From Pelecanus crispus (taxonomy: Eukaryota; Chordata; Aves; Pelecaniformes; Pelecanidae): 64,000 nucleotides of DNA. Shown here piece after piece: positions 19,971 to 33,800 of this stretch. The notes under the pieces were generated by a model. It saw nothing but the letters and a program-made list of their open reading frames with translations. It was not told the DNA's origin and made no database searches. Made by a program: the position numbers and the translations under genes. The stretch is from the NCBI RefSeq assembly GCF_030463565.1, contig NC_134660.1, forward strand, positions 193,501 to 257,500. Direction: 5' to 3'. Position 1 is the first letter of the stretch. Each line of letters opens with the position of its first letter.

Positions 19971-22900
19971 ACTGTTTGACTTTTTCAGTTACCTGCTCGG
20001 CTTTTCGTGTTGTTTTTCTTGACTTCTAGCTGTGACTGTAGGTACCAACTACAGCACAGTGCCTGACCTTCTAGTTTTCAGCTATTTATGAGAACTTTTA
20101 TACGTCATACCTGAATTGCTTGTAATCCACATGCTGCTCAGAAGCAGTATGTTGGTCTAGAGAGATGTCCCTCAAGCATCTTTGGGAAGAGAGAAAGAGA
20201 GCAAATCCTGAACATGTTCTTGCATTGCATTTGAAAGCAGAATAGCAAAGAGCTGTTTGTTGTTCGAAAATGCTTAATCAGGTATCCAGAGTAAGTAGGA
20301 CACTGCAAGTCCCTCTTGCTTTTAAGAAAAGAGGGCAAATGAGAACACTGCTTGAGAAGGATCTTAAGAAAAACGAGTCAGTTATTTCTCCAAGTTGGTT
20401 GTAGTATACCTTTTTATAGATACAATGGATGTCTAGTAAGTTGTTTCTGACTTTTATTTGAGCCTTGATCCTAATGCAGGGCTTCGTGGAATATGGAAGG
20501 GAGGTTAGGTGTTTTCAGTGTGGGTACTCAACACTGTCATCCACAGAACTTGGTTAAGGCAGTGTTGTTCGCTTTCATCCTAGGGGCAGTTTGATGCATT
20601 GGTTTAAGTGTATCTTTCTGGGCTGAAGTCACAGTTGTTTTGAGGGGAGCAGAAGGGAACCAGCACTTGGTGAGGGGTCACGTGTGCGAAGAATAATGGT
20701 GGAGTCCGGTGCTGTGGTGCAGGAGGGCGTTCGAACTCGGTATGTGTGGGGGGCTGAATGCAGACAAGGCATCTTTCTCGCAGATGCCTTTAGTGCTCTT
20801 GCAGAGTTTTTGCATTGTTCTGTCAGATCTTTGCTGCCTGTTTCTTGGGCTGTGGGGCTGTGCTGGGCTGGTGTGTGATAATGTGGAAGACTGGAAATGA
20901 TTTGGTGTCTGGCACTACCAATAAACTACCCTTTGTCTCTATAGCCCTTACCCAGTGGGGCACCGAGTAAGAATGGGCTCTGGTTCAGTTTTTGAGGACT
21001 TGTGGGTGACACTTTGGATAGGGTTGCATAAATATTTACTTTACTTTTCATTGGAAAAAGCTTGTCACAGCATCTGAAGCAGCAGACAAAAATGTTTGTG
21101 AAGTCTGTGAATGCAAACTGGCATTAAAGACCTGGTGTGGTAACTTGTCTTCTTTCCTACAATCTCATGTGAAACTGCAGTTAGTGTTTGAGCAAGGGAA
21201 AGGGACCCCATTTAGAGCCGATCTCTAATATTGAAGTCTAATATACCAGTGTGGGGGATGGGGAAAAGACTTTTGTATTACATTACACCAACATCTGTAA
21301 GCAGCTACAGTTGAGAGCTGCATTTTTATTCTTGCTAATACTGACACAAGACAAAAAATGACTATATGGCTAAGATTAAAACTGGAGCAACGGCAAATGT
21401 GGACTTCCTTAAAGAGATTACGAAGGTGTACTTCACAGATGAGCTTTTTGTCCTGAGAGATTTTGGGTTTTGTCATGCAGTAACGTGGGCTTTTTTTTCT
21501 TCCCTTCCTTTGTTCTCTCCTCCAGCAGATATGTTCTGGTTGCACTCGCTCGGCAGCAGTGCTGCATTAGACTTCCAGCTGGGCAAAATGTTTTTTTTGC
21601 TAAACTGGCGCTACCCCTACAGATTTTTCCATGGAGCATGTTTTGGGCACACCCTGGCTATGGTGCGTTTTCCAAGTGTCTTGTTTCAAAGGCTTGGAGA
21701 GCTGGGTGGCTTTGCTGGGCCATCCTCGAATATAACGCTTTAGGTAGAAGAGAACTTAAAAAATCGACTTAGGTTTTACTTGCTGGATGTCTGAATGAAA
21801 GGAAGGACTTAAAAATACAAGTAGGTGAAGGCCTGTGTATCGACTAGTAACTCAGCTGGGAAGTAGAGAAACTTGAATTGCAGCTGAGTCTGTTGCAGTT
21901 GCCCTTCCTGTCTCTGGAGCCAGATGGGAACTGGGGATGGTTTGATTCTCCACTGCTCGCGGAGTTGTCTCTAACATCCTCTGGTTGTGATGCTCTGCAT
22001 TTGGAAGACTTGCTGATGTGCTGGTCATTGATATAATGACATGGTTTGCTTAAGTAACATCCAGATTCCTGCCCGTCCTGCCCTGACCTTCTCTCTGATA
22101 AGGTTACTTTCTGGAATGCCTGCTCCAGCTTTGACCTCAGCACTGAACAAGCTATTTATGGGAAGGGTACCTGGCACGGGTGTGCCGAGGTAAGGATCTG
22201 GTTAATCGTGCCTGGGGTTTCTGTGTAAAACATGCTTTTTCATAAGATTGCGTGAAATCAGCAGTAAGGGAGATGATACTTTGGTGAAAGAGGGTATTTA
22301 AAAGGGGACAGTCAGAGACTTGTGCTGGTGAGAGCTTAAATTTATCGTTTTTGTTATGAAGATGGGGTGTCTCAAAAATTTTGCTGCAAATTGGTCATGT
22401 TGAAGGTAGCTCTCTTGTTGTTTGCACCTCCCCAAAATCAGCCTCCAACTTTGTGCCAAAACACAGTTGTTCCAGCAGTGGTCTGTGGCTGGTGATTGTA
22501 CCCAAGCAGGGAGGTCATCACGGTGATGTATTTAAAGCTCTTCTGGTAGCTGTATGCCATCAGGTTCGTGAAGGTGAACGACTTGGCAGATGGCTCTTTT
22601 CTCCCTGGTGCTCACGTGCAACCATGATGTCTTAACTGCAAAACGAGATGTTCCCTGTGAATAGTGGTGGCAGAGTTCGGCTGGCACATCTCGTGACACT
22701 TCTGCTTCTGAAGCAGATTAATTTGTGCTGTCTTATGAATGAGCATAAGCATGCTCTTTCCAGAAGTGTTTAATTCTCAAAGATATTTAGCCCATTTTAA
22801 AGAGTTATAGCTCCCTTTATCTGTTAAATACGTGCATTCTTACTGTGTAAAATACATCATTTGAGTTGTCTCTCACTTATGGAGTGGAACAGTCGGGGGA

Positions 22901-24832
22901 GTGGGAGAAAGGGGTAGTTTTTGACACAGCTCTCACTGCAGTTTCAGGTGTCTCCTTGCAGCACTGTACAGCACTGAGTTTGTCAGATCTTTTGAGTGTC
23001 ATTTCACTTCCTAAAAAGTGCTTCCTGATGGGGTGGATTTGTGAAATGTGACTTCATTTGGCTGCTTGCTTAATAAAATTACTCAGTAACTTAAAGCAAT
23101 TAAAAAAAACCCCAAACCACCAAACAAAACACGCCACACTAAAATGGTGACTTTTTTTTTTAATTAAGCTCAAAACATTTGGTCATCAAATGACCAAAAG
23201 AAGGAAATGAGGAGGATCAGGGTACTCCTTATGCAGCAGAGCTTTAGGCTTTTGTATTTGTGACATTTTAGCAGTTTCCATAGTAGCACATAACGATGTA
23301 AGAAATGTTGCAGGGATTTTATTTGTGTAAGGGAGGACCTTAAAATATTAATGGAAGGCAGTGTGAATCAGAGGGAAGTCTAATTGTATTTTCTGTTGGG
23401 AGCAGAAAAGTTGATGCTAGGTAGAGCAAAGTGATTTGATGCATTGTCCAGAGTGAGTAGCTGTCTGTACATCAAACTTGTCTTGGCCAGCAAACAGAAA
23501 ACAAGAGAACTTCAGTCATCTTGGAAATGTTTGCCACAAAGTCTTTCCTCTCTCATACTGCAGGTAAAGCTTTGGAAATATTCTGCTGTCACTTGTTCTC
23601 CAAGCCTAGGTAAAAAATACTTTATCTCGGAAGTACTTTTCGTCCCAGCCCATGTGCAGTTGGCCCTCATTTCCTTCTTTTATGATACTTGATTAAATGT
23701 TTGGAGCTGTTACCCCATTTGCCTTGATGGGGGTCTCTCTAAGCTTAGATGGGTTAAAAATTGGCTGTCTCCATTTAGAAGCCTTTGTAGCAGAGCAGCT
23801 CACACAGCTTTACAGGCAATCTGCATTTAGTGAATTCCCTGGCGGCTCCTGCTTAATGACCAATATTGAGCTTTTGCTGTTTCAGGGCTGGTAATGTTAC
23901 ATTGCATTATCAAATCCAATCCACTCTTGAGTAAGAAGCAAAGGGTTTTTATGTAGATGCAGTAGGCAGAAATCACAAAAAAAATGGTTTCTTGGTGGAA
24001 GAAGATTGAGAGGGATGTTTGTGTGCACATATTTAGGTGGGTGTAAGTTTGAGTTGTGGGTCAGCAGCCATCCACCTAGCCCCATATTTCCACCCAGTTA
24101 GGTGAACAGAGGCAGCGGAGGGCAGTAAAAGACACAGTGGTTTAGATGACTTTGCAATTAAATCACTTGTAGGAACCTGGCAAGAAATTCCTACTTTCCA
24201 GATTAGCTAAACATCAGTGCATGAACGTCTCGCTTCCGTGTATCTTATCTGTGGTTTTCTGTTATCTAGTTAGATATTTAATCTTTCTATTATTAAGTTA
24301 GGTATTAAGTCTTCTGAGCTTCTGGCCTTGCCCCGATAGCGTGTGACTGGGAAGCTGCTGTGAGCTGGTCCCCGTGGTGGTTAGTGCACTCTGGATGCAG
24401 CTGACTGCTGGCCGGAGGTTACAAACGGTTCCTTGCCGGGCTCTGCACGGCTGCTTCCCGATTTTCCTGTCGTAATTGCAAAGCTTGGGCATAGTGACAG
24501 CCGGTTCTGCCCTGCTCGTTGTCTTCTGTCTGCGTCAGAACCCGACTAGTTAACGTGTCGCTTCTGCCCGTTTAACTTTGGAGAGGACACCTCCTTTTAC
24601 TGCAGCAGCACGCAGTCCTGGTTTGTTCCTGGGCCTCTGGATGTTGCAGACGTTGCTGCTCCTTCTCCTCTGTGCACTCTGTGCTTGCAGGCACTGAGTG
24701 ATAAGCGGCTTCGCTTGTAGGGGCTGTATGTGTCTGTGGAAGTTGGTTCTCACTATGCTATGCCGAGTAAAGGTACGCTGCATTGCAGGAAGAGATATCA
24801 AATAATAAACTCAGTGCTTTGTGCACCCAGGC
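19971..24832 (+). other. KANSL1: KANSL1 intron 2, 19.97-24.83 kb
   Basis: Ordinary intronic DNA. The open frame at 21366-21743 (125 codons, plus) and others are unrecognised. An A-rich/AC-rich patch at about 23100-23140 is low complexity. I see no exon, RNA gene or recognisable transposon. Confidence 0.55.
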
Positions 24833-24851
24833 TTTTTTTTTTTTTTTTTTT
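24833..24851. repeat. T19 homopolymer
   Basis: Nineteen consecutive T, just left of a moderately CpG-rich stretch (about 24940-25220) with overlapping open frames of about 120 codons on both strands that I do not recognise. Confidence 0.9.
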
Positions 24852-27800
24852 ACTTGCTTCTGCATTCTAGGCAGCAAAAGCACCGTGTGCTGCTGTCACC
24901 CACAGTGACTGGCCTTAAAAGTGCTTGAGGAGGAGGTTAATGTGTGCGGAGGTGGGTGCGGCAGCCGCTGGTGGCCTGTGCATGCCTTGTGTGCTTTTCC
25001 TGCACCCTCTTACGAAGGTGTGGCGCAGCAGCAGCTCTGCGGCTGGGGCATGGTGCTTGTTCACCTGCAGTCTCTCTGGCCACCGCCATTAGTTCAGGTC
25101 CTGCCCTGCCCTGGGTGCTGTGGGTGTCAGCACAGAGGAAAAGAGAGTACCCCTCTGTGTCCGCGCATGGAGCGGGGCCAGGGTCTGATCCAGAGGCGAG
25201 AGCTGAGCAGGAGACAGGCGGCTTTGAAGGTGCTTTGGTGCTCAGTGATCTTGGCTCTGCACAGCTTTCACAGCTTCTGACAAAATTTAGCTCCTGTGGT
25301 CCCAAGTCCTGATCTGAGTGGTTTGATGTGAAGAGGTAATGGCTCTCTGTGTTCCTAGTGGCTTTTTTCTCTGTTGGAGGCTCACATCCCAGTGGCCAAG
25401 GGGAGAATATTTCTGTTTAGCAGCCATTACTATTCCTAGGCTGGGGCAGTAACATGAATAAAACTTGCAGCAGCTAAATCTGCCTATTTTTGTGTGAATT
25501 GGAGCCCTTCTCCATGTGACTTCTGCTATTCCAGTGCTGGCTATTTAAAAAAAAATGAGACAATTAGCCTTCTGTGGATCTGCATTTTGAATGCAGAACA
25601 CTTGCAGGGCTCTTGCTCCATGTATGCAACATTTTGTGGTATTGGCTTTTTTAATGTCTCAGACTAAAACAAGAAAATTATTCTCTCTCTGCTCCTTCTA
25701 TGTTTTAGGTCGCTCTCCTGCCATTTGCAGAAGTTTCTCAAAGTCAAAGGGAAGATGCTGTTTATACTGAGACAGCAGAAAATAATTTGAAGAAACAACC
25801 ACATTAGGAAATCTTTCAAGGCGTTAACCACTTTGCCTATGTCAAGGCAGATTAAATTGATACAGATTAATTTGCCAGTATTTTTATTATAATATAGACA
25901 CCTAAGTGTCAACTAATGATTTCTCCAAGGTTTGTTGTTCCCATACTGGTCAAAGCCTTAATGTTTTAAATAAAATAAATCTGTTTGAGTAGTAGCCAGC
26001 CACTGAAAGAAAATTCTTCAGTGCCATGATTCATGTTGTGCCCAAAGACAGCTTTCCATATTCAGCCCTTGCTCACTTCCCCTACCATTCCCCTTTCCCT
26101 GCCTCTGGAAATGGGCTAGAAGCCCAAAACAACTCTTAGTTATTTAAAACTATTTTTAATAAGTGATACTTGTAGAAAAATCTTACCCGAAGGCTTTGAT
26201 TGACATTGTCTTGCGTATTAGATCTTAAACTGGCTTATGAAGTGTGTAACTTGCTGTTTGGGGTTTTTTGTAGCTGCTTTTTTATGGACATGAGCCGTTC
26301 CTTGAATTCTTACTAACAGGCTGGAATTATATCTGTCTCCCGTTGCAGTGGTTCTGTACTTGTTCACTCTTTTGTGTGAGTCTTTGGCTTGTCAAATGTG
26401 CCCTAGTGCCCCTCCTCTCACTCCTGCATTAACTCTGCTCTTGTATTGATGTTCATCCAGGTCTTTTTAATATAAGGAGTTCTAGTTATTCTTGCAGCTA
26501 ATTCTCCTGTGTGCTGGCTGTTGAGGTAGAATTTATTTTCAAAATAGTATCCTCTGTAGAGAGAAAGCTTTCGTAACCCATCCTGGTTGTCATGGCACAG
26601 ATCTGCCTTTTTATCCCCCCTTTGCTTGCTGTTAGCAGGCATGCTTTGGTTATGTTAAACTCATGAAACCAAATGCTTCATGAAACCCAAAGGCTGGGTA
26701 CAGGTAAGCCCTAATCACATTAGCCGCTCTGCAAATTGAGTTGCTTATTTTACCTGTGTTTTGTGCTTGAGCAGGTGAATTTGTGTGCTCTTCTATGATA
26801 AATTAAAGGAAAAGTGACTTGATTAAGCCTTTTGGTGGCTTTATGAAGAACTAGTGAAAATTATTGACTGTGTTTACTTGAATTCTGTATGTGCATATGA
26901 ATTTTTCCCCTGTGTGTATATGAATTTCTTTCCCCTTTGCTCTTTCCCTCTCCTCCATGGGCAGTAGCTGCATGTTTGCCATCTCCTCTGCTTTACGTCC
27001 TTTGGTACTTTCTGCAGTAGAGCTTCTGGACCAAGGTTTGCCCACCACTCACCTCGGTGGTTGGGGTGCACAGGAACTCTATTTGTCTTGTGCCCATTTT
27101 CCTCTTTGTTCCTTCCTTTTTCCATCCTTCCTGCAACTTAAAAAGGTGGTAACTGAAAACTTTGTGGTGCTCAGTGGTGCAACTCCTAAAGAAAATAAGA
27201 TGCATAGAAAATTTTGTGGGTTTTTCCCTTCATTGTTGTCATGTCTGTGAAGGCTTTGGTCGTAAGTTTCCTTTACAACTAAGCTTTTAGTTGTGGTGCT
27301 TGGACCAAGCAATGACTGCAGGACTTCAGTGTCAGGGAGGAAACCTCTGCAGTCTCTCATAGTGGTAATGAAGTGGTCCCCACTAATGAGCTGTAGTTGA
27401 GTGTTACTCGGTGGATCTGCCATAGGAATCCTCTCCTTACTGTTTTGCTCTGGTGTTGTGGCATTCCTCAAAATCACTTTCATCTAGTTCTTGTCTGCTT
27501 CTTAACAACCATCTGCATCCAGAGCACTTGGCTACTTTAAATGTTTGCATTATATAATTGAAACTCCACCCCCACCCCCCCTTTTGGAGATTTCTAGGAG
27601 GATTTTTTTTTTTTCTCTCCAATGTAGGTGTTTGAATTTCTCAACTAGTCAAACGTACATGAAGTAGTTTTTCCGTTATGGGTCTTGCTGTAGTACTTTT
27701 ATTGGAAAAATATTTGTTTTCCTTTAAATGTGTTAGGCCTGGGAGAGAACTGTGTAATCTTCCTTCCAGTTTGAGAGACTGAAAACAAAATTCCCAAGAA

Positions 27801-28507
27801 TAGATATCCAGTGAAGCCTTCTCCTCCTCCCTGCCCCCAGTCCTATAGAGATTGACTGGAGTTTTAAAGTGAGGCGGATGCTTATTGCCCAGCGATTGGG
27901 GGTTTTGTTCAGATGAGAAGTGCTGGCATGTGTGTGTGTGTGTGCCTGTCCTTGCTGCCCTTGAGAACTGCTGACCTGGTACAAATGGGAGTATTAATTG
28001 AAGTAATGGAGCTCTCCTGTGTTTCACTTCATTTCTGAGAGCAACTTGTCCAAAAAGCATCTTGCTTTATTTGTTTAGCTGATGCTTGGTGAGATAAAGG
28101 AGGTTCTGAGAAATTGTGATTATCTACTTAACTGTGGCTTATGCTGTTGGCTCTGACAACGCAGTGGAGCAAATAGGTAGCACCCCTCCTGCTCCCCTCC
28201 GCTGCAAAGAACAGCAGCTGCCCGACTTCCTCAAGGATTAATCATCTCCATTGTACCTCTGATCGGTTTTTGACTCACATTAGGGCAGAGAGCTGAGCAG
28301 AAAAGTGTTGTCTCTTGCTTCACAGAAATGTCTTGGAGAATGTAAAAAGAAAGGCAAAAATCTCACTTAGATGTACCCCTTTTTTAATCATTGTAATTGC
28401 CTGTTAGCGTAGTGTTGGCTACTATCGCTTTTAAAGTCGTGGTACTTACTGCAAGACATTGTATGATAATCTCAGAGGGGCATTTTCCCTTTGTACCAAG
28501 GTCTGTC
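24852..28507 (+). other. KANSL1: KANSL1 intron 2, 24.85-28.5 kb
   Basis: Intronic DNA, GC-richer to about 25300, then AT-richer. Open frames of up to 139 codons on the minus strand (27079-27483, 27641-28060) have no recognisable similarity. A (TG)8 repeat is at 27929-27944. Nothing else was found. Confidence 0.55.
27929..27944. repeat. (TG)8 microsatellite
   Basis: Eight uninterrupted TG units; a short and possibly variable dinucleotide repeat. Confidence 0.85.
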
Positions 28508-28532
28508 TTTTTTTTTTTTTTTTTTTTTTTTT
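28508..28532. repeat. T25 homopolymer
   Basis: The longest homopolymer in the window. No retrocopy body was recognised on either side. Confidence 0.9.
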
Positions 28533-30801
28533 AAGGTTAAAACATCCCATCCTCTCTAGTGCTCACTGTGAACTTCCTCATCCTTTGAGCGAGATGACAG
28601 TACTGAAGTACAATGGCTGCATTATGGTTTTGGTTCTTACCACAGCTCATTCCAGCTATGCTAATTAAAAAAATTTGTCGTATCTCCTCCAAAGCTGGGA
28701 ATCCTCTAGGTCTGGGGAAGTGAAAATGCGTAACGGTTTGGCTGTTTGGCCTGCTTGGCCCTTTGGACCCTCTGAGGCGATGTAGTAATCGACTTGCAGT
28801 GATGGCTCTTTGTTTCTGATACAATTACTTTTGTGTTGGTTTTTGTTGTGAAATGCTTGGCTTCAAAGTTTTTGAATGCATTTGAAAATGCACCATGTAT
28901 TTTATGCTTTCTTCTGACATGTGCAAATAACATTGACGTGAGTCAGAAGAAGAGTGTTGTCCTAAAACGGCAAAGTCTCAGGTTCAGCCCAGTATAATTT
29001 GCTGTGATGGTGGATGATCCTGTTCATGGCATGATCATGCATCGGACCGTGGGTTCTTGAATCTGCTGTCAGCCTGACAGCATTGTTTGCAGCAGATTTT
29101 AGAAATCGCAATAGATTGAGAATCTGTATTCTGTTCTCTGCTTTGTGTGAACCTTTTAAAATTTTATCAAGCATTAAGGTCTGGAAGATGACGTAGTGCT
29201 ACAAACTATTTTCACTTGCTGCCTTTGCTCATGGATTGCTTGACTGAAAGTTGCCACGGCTTTTTTGGCTCTTGTCCTGGCTTCTGGACATCTGAATGTG
29301 ACATGTGTTGCTTTTGCTTGTGAATAAAAAATAAAATTAAAAAATAATATAATAATGTTGTATAATAATAATAAAAAAATTAAAAAACTCCTGGAAAGTA
29401 GTGACTGTAAGGTAAATAATGCTCCATTCACGCCCCCTTCCTTTCCCCCCAAAGAATAAGAAAACCTGCCTGAAGTAAACCCATCTTTGATAAAAATCTG
29501 CTGATGAGACTGATTTAATGATTTTTTGAGAAACTGAGGAGGGTTGGGGTAATGGTGGAAGCTCTGCCTCTTGTATGAGATGTTTCAATGCTGCCAATCA
29601 AAACATCTTCTAAAAATATCCCGTCTTCTAGAAGAATCTATTCTTGCAAATAGGAGCCTGATATTAAATAACATACTGTTGATTGCAAAGGATCCAAATT
29701 AAAGAAACAGACCAACATTCATCTCTCTCTTCTCCCTTTCCAGCTCTTAATTGCTGGATATTTGTTGCAGGCTTCACACGGGATGCAAGTAAAATCAGTC
29801 TGAGCATGAGATCCTTCCAAAAACGTGGTACTTGAACTGCAGGGGAGCTTGCTCAGAAGGTGGAAACTGTCTTGGCCCCCCAGCCCCGTCGCATGCCTGG
29901 TGTCTTGGCATGAAGTGAACGTTATCTAGTCCTTTTGAAAAGTCCTGAAGCAGAGAGTGTGTCTTGACTGAACCTGATTGAAAGGGCTGGGGAAAATCTA
30001 TCCAAGAAGAGTAAGTTTCTGGTGGAGCAGCCAACAGCGTGTGTGACATGAACCACTTTTGGAGGGATGGGGTTGGTACAAATAGAGCGGTTTGATTTGG
30101 CTCCGGGAAATAAGGTGAAATGGGAGGATACAGTTAACATACAACTATCTCATTTAGCCTAAAATAATTCAGTTCTTGCTGTTTTCTCACCAGTTCTTGT
30201 TCCTGTGGTATCTCTTTCTACCTTGTACCCTGTATTTTCTAATCTCCTGTAGATCTTGCAGAAGAGCATCTCCCTTTCCTCCCGCTCTGTAGACCGCAGA
30301 GCCAGGTATCTGCCGAGTCTGGCGACGAGGATCATTGCTGACATTGTGATACGGGCACCTACCTACGAGGGACTGCATTGCCTGAAGCTCTGGCAGGGAA
30401 ATGAACCTCGCAGAGCTGCGCGTGTTGGGTTCCTGAGGCTGTAAAAACTTGATGGGGTTACTAGTTTGGAGAGGTACGGTTTGTAGGGCTTGCTTTGTTG
30501 AGGGAGGGAGAAGAGCTGGAAAAGGTGCCTGTGGTGACAAGGGAACATTTCCCCCCGGCTGTCCTCTCCTCAGGTGATGCAGTGTTGGGGTCATTTTTTC
30601 CAGCTTGTTCATGGTTGCCTTTTCTCCCCGTCCAGCTCCTTGTTCCCTGTGTTGTGATTTAGGGACTCCCCTGTTTGCATTAACAGCGGGGAGGTGCAGC
30701 ATAGCAGTGGCAAACCTGCCACGTCTGCTTGATACAAACCCGCATTGTCCTTGACAAGGAAAGAGCCTTCCAGTAATTCACCTTGCTAGCAAGAAAGAGG
30801 A
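28533..30801 (+). other. KANSL1: KANSL1 intron 2, 28.5-30.8 kb
   Basis: Intronic DNA that includes the AT-rich simple repeat at 29323-29388. Short open frames (one of 171 codons on the minus strand at 30187-30702) are not recognised. Nothing else was identified. Confidence 0.55.
29323..29388. repeat. AT-rich low-complexity tract (AATAAT/TAATAA-like)
   Basis: About 66 bp made almost only of A and T in short AATAA/TAATAA units. It is simple sequence and a possible duplex-unwinding or matrix-attachment type stretch, but nothing proves a function. Confidence 0.8.
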
Positions 30802-30825
30802 TTTTTTTTTTTTTTTTTTTTTTTT
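30802..30825. repeat. T24 homopolymer
   Basis: Twenty-four consecutive T, preceded by AAGAAAGAGGA. It is the second very long T run within 2.3 kb. Confidence 0.9.
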
Positions 30826-33800
30826 AGAGCAGCTGAGTTGTTTGAAATAGGTGCAATGTTCAGTGACACCAAAGGAGAATATACTTTCGTGGGTACGAAA
30901 TGCTGCTTAATTGCTCAAGACAGCAGTTTATTCCTTCAGTCTATGGAATTTCAGTCTGTGTGAAAACCAGAAATGTGGCTGTGAACTCGTTATTTTGATC
31001 TCTTGCTTGCTGCCCGGACGTAGTAGAAAGCATCTTGCACTTGCAGAACGAAATGATGAATCTCTGTCTAAATGAGATTAAATTTAGACTGCATTCTGTG
31101 TAGCTTTTTAATAAAAGAATCAGAAGCATTCTGCTCTTTTGCAGGATTGTGCTAATCATTAGCAGCTTAACGAGTTGAAGTACTGCGGCCACATGAAGAT
31201 GTGTAAACAGGCCAACAAAAAGCTGAGATGCGCTGAAGGATAATTCAGGTAGCACGGGGATCAGAAACAGGCTGTGGAAACCCTGAGTCACAGAAATAAA
31301 TGCAATTGCCAGTGCATTTACCAAACAGTAGCTGAATCTGTTCTAAAGTAAAAACGGTCTTGTTTTCTCTTGCACATGTTGACGTACAATCCTTTTTTAG
31401 CTGTTTGTGTTTTTTAAACTATAGGGAATTGTGAATAACTTGTATGGATTTATAGTGAGTTGTGAAAGCCTGGAAAGATGTGTAAGCGTTTTGGAGTGTC
31501 TGTGTATGTACGCAACGTGTGCGGGGTATCCGAGAAACTTAATTTTAAAAGTTGTCTCTATGTTTACTTATATCCCAGCAGTTTGCTTTTGAGGCCTTTG
31601 CTCTGATCTCCTTAGTTACAGATATAGTTAAGTTCATTGCCTGTGTGGAGGAAACCTGAAGCCTCTTTTTCAATGTAATTGGAATATAATTTTATTAAAG
31701 AAGGTTTTGGGAAGAGCAGGAAGTGAGGCATACGTTAATAGGTAAAAGGAAGCATGTTTTATGAATTTGAGTATGAAGTCTTCATGTGTGTGACAAGTTG
31801 CTCATAGTACAGCCAAGTCACCAAAAAATGACACCTGCTTTATTTCTTCAAATCCAAAACTCAGTCTTGCTCTTTCTCTACATGTCAATGATTTTATGGC
31901 ACAGAGGAGGGAGTTAGGCTGGACTGCAGCTGGTTCTTGTAGCCATTTTTGTGTGCTTTAAAAGACAGTATAAAAACTAAGTAGGAGGATCTGCTCTTTG
32001 TGGTAGGTTTCACTCATGTTGATTAGAGATTGTTTTAAACTTTGAAACATGAGGTTTAACATCTCTTCTAAAACTTCATGTGGGTAACAGTATGCAAAAT
32101 ACTTAAATATGGCTAAATTCTTGGTTTGTTTGGTAGCCTGCTAGAGGAGAGTTCAGTAGTCTTTGATGTTTTGGGTGTTCCTTATTTGTAACTTGCAGTT
32201 TTCAGAAATGCATTGAGGTTTCTCTTAATCGTTGCTTCATCGCTTGCCTGATACGTGCTGCCATCAGAAGTAGCAGGGTGTAAAGCACACATCCTGCTGC
32301 AGCTCATTCTGCCTTGGCATCTCAGCGGAGCCACCTCTACCCTTGCCTTTAGTTGAAGATAGACCTGTTAGCCCCCACCACAGCCCCCAAGAAAAATAAA
32401 ACCCAACCTCAAACCCGAGTTTACCCAAAACTTGCTTAGCAGGTGGAGCATCTGGTATTGCATGAATTTGTTTTTCAACAGTGTTTTGGAAACAGGCCTC
32501 CGGATCATTTGCCTGGGCCCGAGAGATTCTCGGAAACTTGCAGTCTCTATGGAAGGCTGCTGGTGGAATGGTATTTCATGCTGTCCAGAAAACCTGTGAA
32601 CAGTGGCATACAGTTTTTAACATCGATGTTTCTTAGAGTGAAGCAGCTCTGTGTTCAGTGTAGGTAGGGATAGGAGCTATTTGATTGTTGGTCAAATTTG
32701 TGAGAAAGCTGACGGTGGAATCAGTTAAGACTTGTTTTTAATTCTCTTACTGTTGGACCTGTCCATTCCATTCCTACAGCATCTGAATATTGGCCCTTGT
32801 AGCTCCAAATGTCAGAGTATGCTGCCTTGCTTTTGGGAGCATGCTTCTGAGGCAGGTAATAGAGCACTTCGTCTAGTTTCTGCACTGCTAGAGTTTTATC
32901 TTTTATAACTTGCTATGGCAAAAGCGTAGGGCTGTTATATAAGTAGCTTTTAAAGGTGGGACTTTGTCAATAAGAAGAACACAGCCTGTAAGCATTGCTT
33001 AATAAGCCTTCAAGTGGAATTAAGGGGTTGCAAATAAAATTTGTTATTAATAAACTGAGTGCAGTTACCAGTTTGTCAAGGGCTTTGTTTATAAGATAGA
33101 ATAGACTTTTTGCAGCTTTTTTTGTAAGTTCTGGTTGTATAGCAAAGGATGAATTCTTTGCCTTATGAAGGTCGAAGTCTGGATCCCTGTGTATCAGTCT
33201 GGACTGGTGACTCTGAGGAGGAAAGCTTTTCTCAAAATCAGTAACTGCTGCTTTTTAGCTCCTGTGGGTCTTACTATCCACCCCCTCCCCCCTTTTCCTT
33301 CAAACTGGAGACTGAAGTACATGGTATTGCACTTTTAAATAGAAGAGGGTGTATTGCCTCTATGTCTTCTGTGTCTGAAGTTGCAGTTGTAACAAGCGTG
33401 GCAATTGCCCGAGCTCTTCAAGGATGAGGCTTTTGCAGTCTGTTAGCAGAAATAGTTGGCATAGTTCATTTGCAGAGATTTCTTTTTGAAGTAAAGTAAG
33501 TGTAGATAATCCTTGACTGAAGCCCAAGCGGGCTTTGCAGCATTTTTCTTTTTTTTCCTTAGAGGAATAAGGGGAAAGTGTTACTCTGGGAGGTAGACTT
33601 TACCTGTGAAACGTAGCTAAACATCCCCTTGTAACCCCAGTGAACACGAAGCATCTATGCTGTCTGTGTAACTATGTACATCCAGTTGAGAAAGAGCAGG
33701 CAACTGTTTGGATCCAAAAGAAGCAAGCACGGTGGCATCTGGAGCCTCGATTGCGGTGTTGTCATCTTCCCTTGGCCTCGTGAAATGCTGACATTCATTG

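Noticed and set aside
21366..21743. 125-codon frame as a processed pseudogene or nested gene
   Set aside because: It has no similarity I can name, no poly-A tail and no flanking duplication.
23100..23170. A/C-rich patch as a transposon tail
   Set aside because: Low-complexity ACCCC/CAAACC units only, without a transposon body or terminal repeat beside it.
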